Positions 35,492 to 43,542 of a stretch of DNA of 64,000 nt are shown one piece after another; the stretch's first letter is position 1; each line of letters starts with the position of its first letter. Under the pieces are notes generated by a model. It had not been told where the DNA came from, searched no databases, and saw only the letters and a program-made list of their open reading frames with translations. The DNA lies in contig JAYVMW010000051.1 in the NCBI GenBank assembly GCA_043758755.1, positions 13,869 through 77,868 on the forward strand, in the 5' to 3' direction. The position numbers were made by a program, and so were the translations under genes. This DNA comes from Solimicrobium sp043758755 (GTDB lineage Bacteria; Pseudomonadota; Gammaproteobacteria; Burkholderiales; Burkholderiaceae_D).

Positions 35492-36688
35492 ATGCTGATT
35501 GCAGGAGATCAACAACTCTTAAAGCAAATGAACCGGATGGTTCTGGTACGTAAGCTTTTCAATTCACCCGACTTATCGCGTGCCGATCTGGCCGCCGCAG
35601 TCGGACTGACCAAATCAACCGTGAGTCTGCTGGTCAAAGAACTGGTCGATGAAGGCTGGTTTGAAGAACGCGAATTAATCAACACCGGCAATCTGGGCCG
35701 ACGCCCTACACCACTGCATATCGACAAAATCCGCATCGCCATTCTGGGTGCCGAGTTTGGTGTCGACAAGGCGCGCGTCGTTGCCACCAATCTGCTGGGT
35801 GAAATAATCGTGCGTGCCGATGTGGAATATCTCGATGCGTCCGACCCGGCTTCCTGTTTTGAGCTGGTAGCGCGTGAACTGGTGCGCCTGGCCAAACGCA
35901 TTGATGCCGCCGGACGGACTGTGCTGGGTCTGGGTGTGGGCGTGTATGGCGGTGTCGATGAAGATCTGGGCATACTGCATTACGCACCCAATCTGGGCTG
36001 GCGCAATATTGAAGTGTCAAAACTGCTCAAGAGCCACTTCACCAAAACCATGCTGGCAAAAACCCCGCTGTTTATTCAAAACGACGCCAATGTGGCGGCA
36101 CTGGCCCAATTTGAATTCGGCAATCAGGCCAGCGTTGATCCGCTGGTATATGTCAGCGTCGGTTATGGTGTTGGCGCCGGCGTGATTGTCCACGACCGAT
36201 TGCTCACCGGTCATTGCGGCTGGGCCGGCGAGATCGGTCACACCATTCTGGTAGCCGGCGGCCCGCGCTGCTCGTGCGGCCGGCGTGGCTGTGCTGAAGC
36301 CATGATGGGGCTCGGTGCGCTGCTGAAAAAAACCAGTCCGAAGAAAAAAACCGCAGGACTTGAGACATTGCTGGCCAAGGTCAAGGCCGGCGATCCAACC
36401 GCCTGTGACGCCGTTGAGGAAGCCGGGCAGTATCTTGGAATTTTATTAAACAATGTCTGGTCATCGTTTGATCCGATGAACATTGTGCTGGGTGGTCCTG
36501 CCATGCAGATCGGCGAAAAATTTCTGAACCCGGCGCTCAAGATACTCAATGAATATGCCCAGGCTGCGCAGTTGCCGGCACCGATCATTACCCAGTCCAG
36601 TTATGGCCTGGATGTGGTTGCGATTGGCGCAGCCGCGCTGGTCAGGTACCGGCTGACGCGACCGTACAGTCTGCAAAAAGGTGCCTGA
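35492..36688 (+). CDS. xylR: ROK-family xylose repressor XylR
   Basis: A 398-residue transcription regulator. N-terminal winged helix-turn-helix (LSRADLAAAVGLTKSTVSLLVKEL near 30-55) and a ROK sugar-kinase-like domain with the zinc motif CSCGRRGCAE near 270 and GYGVGAGVIV. The length equals XylR/NagC-type repressors. The ATG at 35492 has AGGGG nine bases upstream; a longer frame from a TTG at 35441 is less likely. It lies directly before xylB-xylA and after the halogenase cassette. It is the obvious candidate for the TTAGT-N11-ACTAA sites, with xylose as inducer. Confidence 0.9.
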   Translation: MLIAGDQQLLKQMNRMVLVRKLFNSPDLSRADLAAAVGLTKSTVSLLVKELVDEGWFEERELINTGNLGRRPTPLHIDKIRIAILGAEFGVDKARVVATNLLGEIIVRADVEYLDASDPASCFELVARELVRLAKRIDAAGRTVLGLGVGVYGGVDEDLGILHYAPNLGWRNIEVSKLLKSHFTKTMLAKTPLFIQNDANVAALAQFEFGNQASVDPLVYVSVGYGVGAGVIVHDRLLTGHCGWAGEIGHTILVAGGPRCSCGRRGCAEAMMGLGALLKKTSPKKKTAGLETLLAKVKAGDPTACDAVEEAGQYLGILLNNVWSSFDPMNIVLGGPAMQIGEKFLNPALKILNEYAQAAQLPAPIITQSSYGLDVVAIGAAALVRYRLTRPYSLQKGA

Positions 36689-36789
36689 TTTGCAAGCCGG
36701 TATTCCATCCCGGCTGCAGGTCAGCGATGCCTAAATTTCCCCTCTAACAGGTTAGCGTAAATCCATTGTCTGCCTGTCAGTTTATTTAA

Positions 36790-36831
36790 TTAGTTTGATG
36801 GATTGACTAAATCAGATTTTATATCTATTCT
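36790..36831 (+). promoter_or_regulatory. Promoter with overlapping XylR-type operator, for xylBA
   Basis: A TTAGT-N11-ACTAA palindrome spans 36790-36810. The -35 box TTGACT is at 36803-36808, with 17 bases to a -10 box TATTCT at 36826-36831; xylB starts 41 bases on. Operator and flanks nearly match those at 27021 (TTTAATTAGTT at the left, GATTGACTAAAT or AATTGACTAAAT at the right). Confidence 0.75.
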
Positions 36832-36871
36832 ATCGACACATTAAAAACCGGTTTGCAAGGAAAGTTGAGCG

Positions 36872-38377
36872 ATGGCTGATTCAAACAGTACCTGTCTGGG
36901 CATAGACCTCGGCACCTCCGAAGTGAAAGTCCTGCTCATGGGCGCGAGTGGCCAGACTGTGGGCGTGGCGCGCGCCGCACTGACCTGGGAACAGCCACAA
37001 CCGGGATGGGCTGAACAGGATCCGGCCAACTGGTGGAGGGCCACAGTCACGGCGTGCCAGCAGTTGAAACAGAATTTCCCGGATCAATATGCCATGGTCA
37101 ATGCGATTGGACTGTCGGGACAGATGCATGGCGCAACCCTGCTCGACGAACAGAACAACGTACTGCGGCCGTGCATTTTATGGAACGACACGCGCAGCGC
37201 CAGACAATGCGAACAACTCACAGCGTCGCTGCCGGAATTGCATCACATCGCCGGCAATCTGGCCATGCCCGGTTTTACCGCGCCCAAAATTGCCTGGCTG
37301 CGTGAACATGAAACACAGGCCTTCAACAAAATCGCCAAAGTACTGCTGCCCAAGGATTACATCCGCTTTCTGCTGTCTGGTCAGATGGTATCGGACATGT
37401 CCGATGCGGCAGGAACCTTGTGGCTGGATGTGGAAAAGCGTGACTGGTCACCGGCCCTGCTGGGGGCTACCGGACTGAATCTGCACCACATGCCGTCTTT
37501 GGTTGAAGGCTCTCAGGTGTCGACCACACTCTGCGCGTCCGGCGCCAAAATGCTGGATCTGCAAGCCGGCATCCCGATTGCCGGTGGCGCCGGCGACAAT
37601 GCGGCCAGCGCCATCGGTATCGGTGCCGTCAATAGCGCAGACAGTTTCATTTCACTCGGAACCAGCGGCGTGCTGTTTTCCGTGACGGACCGGCATCGCC
37701 CCAATGTCAGTGAGGCGGTGCACGCCTTTTGTCACGCCCTGCCCGCCACCTGGCACCAGATGACCGTCATGCTCAGTGCTGCCAGCGCACTGCAGTGGAT
37801 TACACACATCACCGGCTACACCAGCGAAGAAGAGATTTTAAAAACAGTGGCCAGTCTGGATTTGACAGAAAGAAAGCAGGCACCGCTGTTTTTACCGTAT
37901 ATGTCCGGAGAGCGCACGCCCCACAATGACGCCAGTGCCAGTGGCAATTTTGTCGGGCTGCGTCATAAACATACGAGCGCGCATCTTGCGTATGCCGTCA
38001 TCGAAGGGGTCAGTTTCGGCATGCGTGACGGTCTGGATGCACTGGGACGCTCCGGAACAAAAATTGATGCCATGCAGCTGGTGGGCGGCGGGTCCAAAAG
38101 CCTGCTGTGGGCGCAACTGCTGGCCAATGCGCTGGAGTCAACCATTCAGATTGGTCAGGAAAGCAGCGTCGGTGCGGCACTGGGCGCGGCCCGGCTGGCG
38201 CAACTGTGTGTTAGCGGTACGGCTACCGATCAGATCCAGGCGGTCTGCAAGAAGCCAGTCATCCTGCATGAATTCAAACCCCAGATTGACGATGTACGCG
38301 TACTTGAAAAACGTCAACAGCTTTACCGATCCACCTACCAGCAATTAAAACCGGTATTTCGTGCTGCGGCCGAGTAG
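36872..38377 (+). CDS. xylB: Xylulokinase
   Basis: A 501-residue FGGY-family kinase that phosphorylates D-xylulose to xylulose-5-phosphate. Phosphate-1 motif CLGIDLGTSEVKVLLM at the start, substrate region GLSGQMHGATLLD (Met-His-Gly typical for xylulokinase), catalytic Asp region GAGDNAASAIGIG near 240, SLGTSGVLFSV, YMSGERTPHND, and the adenosine motif GGGSKSLLWAQLLANAL near 410. Length and order are normal. Cotranscribed with xylA. Confidence 0.96.
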   Translation: MADSNSTCLGIDLGTSEVKVLLMGASGQTVGVARAALTWEQPQPGWAEQDPANWWRATVTACQQLKQNFPDQYAMVNAIGLSGQMHGATLLDEQNNVLRPCILWNDTRSARQCEQLTASLPELHHIAGNLAMPGFTAPKIAWLREHETQAFNKIAKVLLPKDYIRFLLSGQMVSDMSDAAGTLWLDVEKRDWSPALLGATGLNLHHMPSLVEGSQVSTTLCASGAKMLDLQAGIPIAGGAGDNAASAIGIGAVNSADSFISLGTSGVLFSVTDRHRPNVSEAVHAFCHALPATWHQMTVMLSAASALQWITHITGYTSEEEILKTVASLDLTERKQAPLFLPYMSGERTPHNDASASGNFVGLRHKHTSAHLAYAVIEGVSFGMRDGLDALGRSGTKIDAMQLVGGGSKSLLWAQLLANALESTIQIGQESSVGAALGAARLAQLCVSGTATDQIQAVCKKPVILHEFKPQIDDVRVLEKRQQLYRSTYQQLKPVFRAAAE

Positions 38378-38423
38378 CGCTGCTCACAATCAGACTCAAC
38401 ACCTTAAATTAATCGAGAAAATC

Positions 38424-39740
38424 ATGAACGACTATTTCAGCAATATCGGCCCAATACGCTATGAAGGCCCGCAATCTGTCAATCCGCTGGCGTACCGCTG
38501 GTATGATGAAAATCGTATCGTCATGGGTAAAACCATGAAGGAGCACCTGCGCTTTGCCGTGTGTTACTGGCACAACTTCTGCTGGAACGGTTTCGATCCG
38601 TTTGGCTATGACGGCACTTACCAGCGTCCGTGGCAAGGTCACAGCGATGCCATGCTTGGCGCAAAAATGAAAGCCGATGCGGCATTTTCTTTCATGAGCA
38701 AACTTGGATTGCCCTACTACTGTTTCCATGACCGTGACGTTGCGCCTGAAGGTGCAACACCGCGCGAGAGTGTCGAAAATCTGAAAAAGATGGTGGAAAT
38801 TCTGGGTGTCAAGCAGGCTGACACCGGCATCAAATTATTGTGGGGCACAGCCAATGTGTTCAGTAACCGCCGGTATATGTCGGGCGCTTCCACCAACCCC
38901 AATCCGGAAATCTTTGCGCTGGCCGGCCTGCAGGTACGCGAAGCCATGAATGCCACCAAAGCACTGGATGGCACCAATTATGTTTTGTGGGGCGGTCGTG
39001 AAGGCTATGAAACCCTGATCAATACCGACCTGAAACACGAAGCGCAGCAATACGGACGTTTTCTGCAAATGGTGGTCGAGCACAAATATAAAATCGGTCT
39101 GCCGGGCTACATCATGATCGAACCCAAACCCAGAGAGCCGTCCAAACATCAGTACGATTTTGACGTGGCCACCGTGTATGGCTTTTTGCAGCAATGGGGA
39201 CTGGAAAAAGAAGTCAAGGTCAACATTGAAGCCAATCATGCCACGCTGGCCGGCCACAGTTTCGAACATGAAATTGCCACGGCCAATGCGCTGGGCCTGT
39301 TTGGTTCACTGGATATGAATCGCGGCGACATGCAGTGTGGCTGGGATACCGATCAATTCCCGAACAATGTACCCGAAACCGCGCTGGCCATGTATTACGT
39401 TCTGCAGGGTGGCGGCATGCAGCACGGCGGACTGAATTTCGACGCCAAGGCGCGCCGCCAGTCGCTCGACCCGGTCGATATGTTTTATGCCCATATCGGT
39501 GGCGTGGATGTGTGCGCACGCGGACTGCTGATTGCCGAACAGATGATACTGGACGGCGGCATGAAGAAATTTGTTGATGAGCGCTACAGCGGCTGGCAGG
39601 CACCATGGGCGCAGGAGGTGTTCAATAAAAAATGGTCACTTGATGAAGTGGCCGAACATGCGATGCAACGCAATATTGATGAATTGCCGGTGTCGGGTCG
39701 ACAGGAGTTTTTGGAGAATTTTGTTAACCGGTTTTGTTGA
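38424..39740 (+). CDS. xylA: Xylose isomerase
   Basis: A 438-residue class II xylose isomerase converting D-xylose to D-xylulose. Catalytic His102 in YYCFHDRDVAPEG; metal ligands in IEPKPREPSKHQYDFD, NIEANHATLAGHSFEHE, and LDMNRGDMQCGWDTDQFP. The ATG at 38424 gives the standard length; the open frame reaches back into xylB to a GTG at 38361, which is not a believable start. GAGAAAATC precedes the ATG. Confidence 0.97.
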   Translation: MNDYFSNIGPIRYEGPQSVNPLAYRWYDENRIVMGKTMKEHLRFAVCYWHNFCWNGFDPFGYDGTYQRPWQGHSDAMLGAKMKADAAFSFMSKLGLPYYCFHDRDVAPEGATPRESVENLKKMVEILGVKQADTGIKLLWGTANVFSNRRYMSGASTNPNPEIFALAGLQVREAMNATKALDGTNYVLWGGREGYETLINTDLKHEAQQYGRFLQMVVEHKYKIGLPGYIMIEPKPREPSKHQYDFDVATVYGFLQQWGLEKEVKVNIEANHATLAGHSFEHEIATANALGLFGSLDMNRGDMQCGWDTDQFPNNVPETALAMYYVLQGGGMQHGGLNFDAKARRQSLDPVDMFYAHIGGVDVCARGLLIAEQMILDGGMKKFVDERYSGWQAPWAQEVFNKKWSLDEVAEHAMQRNIDELPVSGRQEFLENFVNRFC

Positions 39741-39775
39741 TACAACTACTTTCCGTCGCTCCCACTATCGCGCAG

Positions 39776-39794
39776 GGTGCAATAACATTGCACC
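39776..39794. repeat. Interspersed palindrome, copy 3
   Basis: GGTGCAATAACATTGCACC, same arms as copies at 14448 and 33650; here the symmetry extends outward (GCAG and CTGC on the two sides). It lies 35 bases after the xylA stop and ahead of the GH31 gene. No T-tract follows. Confidence 0.8.
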
Positions 39795-39847
39795 CTGCGA
39801 AGCTGTGTAGATCATTGCACCGAACGCATTTGCCAAGGACCTGACTC

Positions 39848-42718
39848 ATGCAAACAACAGTCGCAACTGCCATTCTGTGTTTAACCCTCGCCGCCTGCGG
39901 ACCCGCCCTGGCTGACGCCGTAGAAAAAACCGCAACCGGGATCGTCGTCCACCCGGCACAGGGTCAGATCAGGGAAGTCCGCCTCGAGGTCATGAGTGAC
40001 AACATCATTCACGTCATCAAACTGGATGATGCCGGTAAAACGCTCACCCCTTCGCTCATGACCACGGCAGTGCCGTGCCTGTGCAAATTCAGCCTCACCC
40101 AGTCAGCTGACATGGTCACTTTAAACGCCGGCAAAATTTCAGCCCGCGTTTCCCTGCAAACCGGCCAGACCGATTTTTATAACGCTGCAGGCAAAGTGAT
40201 TCTGAAGCAGTTCGCTGAAAGCATGACACCGGTCAGCATTGATGGCCAACCGTTTTCTGCCATTAAGGAAAGCTTCAATCCCGGCAGCGGCCACGCCTGG
40301 TACGGACTCGGTCAGCATCAAAATGCGCAAATGAATCTGAACGGTGAAGATGTGCTGCTGGCCCAGCACAACATGGAAGTCGCGGTACCGTTTGTAATTT
40401 CCGACCAAAATTATGGCGTTTTGTGGGACAACAATGCCATCTCGCGTTTCGGCGACAGCACACCGTATGGGCCGCTGGGTCGCGACCTGAAACTGGTGGA
40501 TGCCGAGGGCAAACCGGGTGGGCTCACAGCGCGCTACTACGTGGACGGCAAACTGGAACTGACCCGGCATGAAACCAACATCGCCTATCAATATCTGAAA
40601 GATCTGGCTGAAAACTGGCCGGCCGGCATTGAGGCACCCAAAAACCTGAAAGACGCCAAAGTGGTGTGGGACGCAACGCTGGTGTCCGATAAATCCGGCA
40701 CACACAAAATGCAGCTGTATGCGTCCGACTATGCAACCTTGTCGATTAATGGCAAGCAGGTGCTGGATGTCTGGCGTCAGGGCTGGAATCCCTGGTATCA
40801 CAATGTTGAAGTCAAATTCACTGCCGGAAAACCGGTAGCGTTTCATCTGGAATGGAAACCGTCCGGCGGCATGATTACCGTCACGCACAATGATCCGCTG
40901 CCGTATGCCGAACGTCATGCTCTGACGTTTTCCTCCGAAATCGCGCAGAGCATCAATTACTATGTGATCGATGCCGAGAGCATGGACGATGTCATCGCCG
41001 GGTATCGGCAGCTGACCGGCCAGGCCCCGATGATGCCGAAATGGGCTTACGGCTTTTGGCAGTCACGCCAGCGCTATGAAACCCAGGAGCAGATTCTGGG
41101 CGCAGTGCAGGAATACCGCAGGCGTGGCTGGCCGCTCGACAATATCGTGCAGGACTGGTTTTACTGGCCCGAAGACGGCTGGGGGTCGCATGATTTTGAC
41201 AAAACCCGCTTCCCCGATCCGAAAGGCATGGTCGAGGCGATTCATCGCAATCATGCACACGTCATGCTGTCGATCTGGGGCAAGTTCTATCCCAATACCG
41301 ACAATTACAAAGAACTCGATGCGGCCGGTCATATGTGGACCCAAAATGTCGTCAACGGCGATGTAGACTGGGTTGGACCGGGCTATAAAAACTCGCACTA
41401 CGATCCGTATACCCAGGACGCGCGCGATATCTACTACCGTCAGATCAAAACCAAACTGGGCAGTCTGGGTTTCGACGCCTGGTGGATGGATAACAGCGAA
41501 CCGGATGTCTTGTCCAATACCCGGCCGGCCGATTTCAAAAAGCTGATTGGCCCGACCGTGTACGGCGCCGGGGAAATCACCTTCAACCCCTACAGTCTTC
41601 TGCATACTCAGGCGCTGTTTGACGGCTTGAAGCGCGATCAGCCCGATACCCGGCAGTTCATTCTGTCGCGTTCCGGTTTTGCCGGTATCCAGCGCAATGC
41701 GGTGGCGGTCTGGAGTGGCGATACGGTGGCGCGCTGGAACAATCTGTATGACCAGATTTCAGCGGGAGTGAGTTTTTCGATGTCGGGCATCCCGAACTGG
41801 ACCCACGACATCGGCGGTTATGCGCAGGAAACCCGTTACCAATTTGGCGATGTCGGCTCCGCCCAGGAAAACCGCACGGTTGCCAGTACTGCGGCCAATC
41901 CGGCCGATATCAAGGAATGGCAGGAACTCAATCTGCGCTGGTTCCAGTTTGGCGCGTTGACGCCGCTGTTCCGCTCGCATGGCGAAGTGGTCAAACGGGA
42001 AATCTACAATATCGCCCCCGAAGGCTCGGCGATGCGCGAATCCATGGTCTGGTATGACCGGTTGCGCTATCGTCTCATGCCGTATATCTACGCCACGGCG
42101 TCGGACATTTTCTATCATTCCGGCACCATGATGCGCGGCCTGGTGATGGACTTCCCCCAGGATGGGCAGGTCAAAAACATCAAGGATCAGTATCTGTTCG
42201 GTCATGCGCTCATGGTCGCACCGGTTTATGTATATGGTGCGCGAGAACGCAGTGTATACATGCCGCGCGGCGCGAACTGGTTCGACTTCAATACCGGTGA
42301 GCTGTACCGGGGTGGCAGCAGGGTCCAGGTGGCAGCACCACTGACGCGCATGCCGCTGTTTGTGAAAGCTGGCTCGATTCTGCCCATGGGTCCGGTCACC
42401 CAGTATGTGGATGAGCATCCCGACGCAGCGCTGACTCTGGTGGTGTATACCGGCGCAGATGGCCAGTTCAGTCTGTATGAAGACGATGGCGTAAGCAATG
42501 GCTATACGCGCGGCGAATCCAGCCGGATTCCATTGAGTTACAACGACCGGACCGGTATTGTGACTATTGGACAACGGATTGGACAATACTCTGGCATGGT
42601 AGCGCGCCGTCAGTTTAATATCCATTTTATCCGGCCAGGCATGTCCAGTTCAGCAAGTCTGGATGAGGCAGACAAGATTGTCAGTTATGAGGGTCAGGCT
42701 GTCACAGTAGGAAAATAA
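39848..42718 (+). CDS. GH31 alpha-xylosidase with PA14 insert
   Basis: A 956-residue GH31 enzyme. Start MQTTVATAILCLTLAACGPALA works either as a lipoprotein signal (LAAC) or as a Sec signal cleaved after ALA. N-terminal beta-sandwich to about 210; a PA14-like insert from about 230 to 355 (SDKSGTHKMQLYASDYATLSING and following); the (beta/alpha)8 barrel with nucleophile Asp in WWMDNSEPD and acid/base Asp in WSGDTVARW; and two C-terminal beta domains. The PA14 insert is characteristic of alpha-xylosidases such as Cellvibrio Xyl31A that act on xyloglucan oligosaccharides. AAGGA is nine bases before the ATG. It may share the xylBA transcript. Confidence 0.92.
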   Translation: MQTTVATAILCLTLAACGPALADAVEKTATGIVVHPAQGQIREVRLEVMSDNIIHVIKLDDAGKTLTPSLMTTAVPCLCKFSLTQSADMVTLNAGKISARVSLQTGQTDFYNAAGKVILKQFAESMTPVSIDGQPFSAIKESFNPGSGHAWYGLGQHQNAQMNLNGEDVLLAQHNMEVAVPFVISDQNYGVLWDNNAISRFGDSTPYGPLGRDLKLVDAEGKPGGLTARYYVDGKLELTRHETNIAYQYLKDLAENWPAGIEAPKNLKDAKVVWDATLVSDKSGTHKMQLYASDYATLSINGKQVLDVWRQGWNPWYHNVEVKFTAGKPVAFHLEWKPSGGMITVTHNDPLPYAERHALTFSSEIAQSINYYVIDAESMDDVIAGYRQLTGQAPMMPKWAYGFWQSRQRYETQEQILGAVQEYRRRGWPLDNIVQDWFYWPEDGWGSHDFDKTRFPDPKGMVEAIHRNHAHVMLSIWGKFYPNTDNYKELDAAGHMWTQNVVNGDVDWVGPGYKNSHYDPYTQDARDIYYRQIKTKLGSLGFDAWWMDNSEPDVLSNTRPADFKKLIGPTVYGAGEITFNPYSLLHTQALFDGLKRDQPDTRQFILSRSGFAGIQRNAVAVWSGDTVARWNNLYDQISAGVSFSMSGIPNWTHDIGGYAQETRYQFGDVGSAQENRTVASTAANPADIKEWQELNLRWFQFGALTPLFRSHGEVVKREIYNIAPEGSAMRESMVWYDRLRYRLMPYIYATASDIFYHSGTMMRGLVMDFPQDGQVKNIKDQYLFGHALMVAPVYVYGARERSVYMPRGANWFDFNTGELYRGGSRVQVAAPLTRMPLFVKAGSILPMGPVTQYVDEHPDAALTLVVYTGADGQFSLYEDDGVSNGYTRGESSRIPLSYNDRTGIVTIGQRIGQYSGMVARRQFNIHFIRPGMSSSASLDEADKIVSYEGQAVTVGK

Positions 42719-42768
42719 GGGAAGCAGACCAGTTAAGTGTTGACTAACCGAATACAAGGATTAGGAAC

Positions 42769-43515
42769 ATGGTAATGACAAAACAGCCTGCCGCACGCAG
42801 GTATGGCAAGGCTGCGCCGCATTTCCCAACCGGCCTGCAGGAATATCAGTCCTATCTGAATCCGGCGGCAAAACTGCCTGCCCCTCCCGAAGTCTTGCAC
42901 CGCTACCAACAGGTGATTCGCTGGCCACTGGACGGCAATGACATCTATGGCGACTGCTCGATGGCGGCCGCTGCGCACGCGATCCATGCCTGGAATATTG
43001 CCACCCGCCAGTCCCACCCCGTCCCCAATACCGATGAAGTGCTGACTGAATACTTCAAGCTGACCAAAGGCGCAGATATTCCGCTGGTCGAAGCCGAGGT
43101 TCTGAAACTCTGGCACCGTAGCGGTTTATGGGGCCACAGAATCCTCGGTTATACACCGGTGAATTTACAGAATATCCATCTGATCAAGCAGGCTGTGTAT
43201 CTGTACGGTCTGGTTTTTGTGGGCGTGCGGCTCACGCACAGCGCCGAACACCAGTGGAAACAGCAAAAAGACTGGGCACTGAAACGCGGCTGGGAGTCTG
43301 AAGCCATTATCGGTGGTCATGCCATTCCGATCATCGGCTATGACCGGGACAGCTTCTACGTGGTCACCTGGGGACGTGTGCAGAGAATGACCTTAGCCTG
43401 GTGGCATGCCTATGGCGATGAAGCCTGGGCGATCTTCCCGATCCAGCTCAAGGAGGCAGGTGGCTGCGACCATTTGCATCTGGACCGCCTGCATGCTGAT
43501 CTGAAAAATATCTGA
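42769..43515 (+). CDS. Papain-like (C1/C39-fold) cysteine peptidase-like protein
   Basis: A 248-residue protein with the papain-like layout: Cys63 at the start of a helix in YGDCSMAAAAHAIHAW, and His184 in IGGHAIPIIGYD followed by a strand SFYVVTWGR. In papain the strand carries the catalytic Asn (NSWG); here Thr200 stands in that place, so the triad is incomplete. No signal peptide. AAGGATTAGGAAC precedes the ATG. It is 27 bases upstream of the TPR gene and probably transcribed with it. Could be an active protease, a transglutaminase-like enzyme or a dead fold. Confidence 0.7.
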   Translation: MVMTKQPAARRYGKAAPHFPTGLQEYQSYLNPAAKLPAPPEVLHRYQQVIRWPLDGNDIYGDCSMAAAAHAIHAWNIATRQSHPVPNTDEVLTEYFKLTKGADIPLVEAEVLKLWHRSGLWGHRILGYTPVNLQNIHLIKQAVYLYGLVFVGVRLTHSAEHQWKQQKDWALKRGWESEAIIGGHAIPIIGYDRDSFYVVTWGRVQRMTLAWWHAYGDEAWAIFPIQLKEAGGCDHLHLDRLHADLKNI

Positions 43516-43542
43516 AAAATATCAGAAACAACGGGAGCAGAC

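Noticed and set aside
38361..38423. N-terminal extension of xylose isomerase from a GTG inside xylB
   Set aside because: The ATG at 38424 has a ribosome site and gives the family's usual length.
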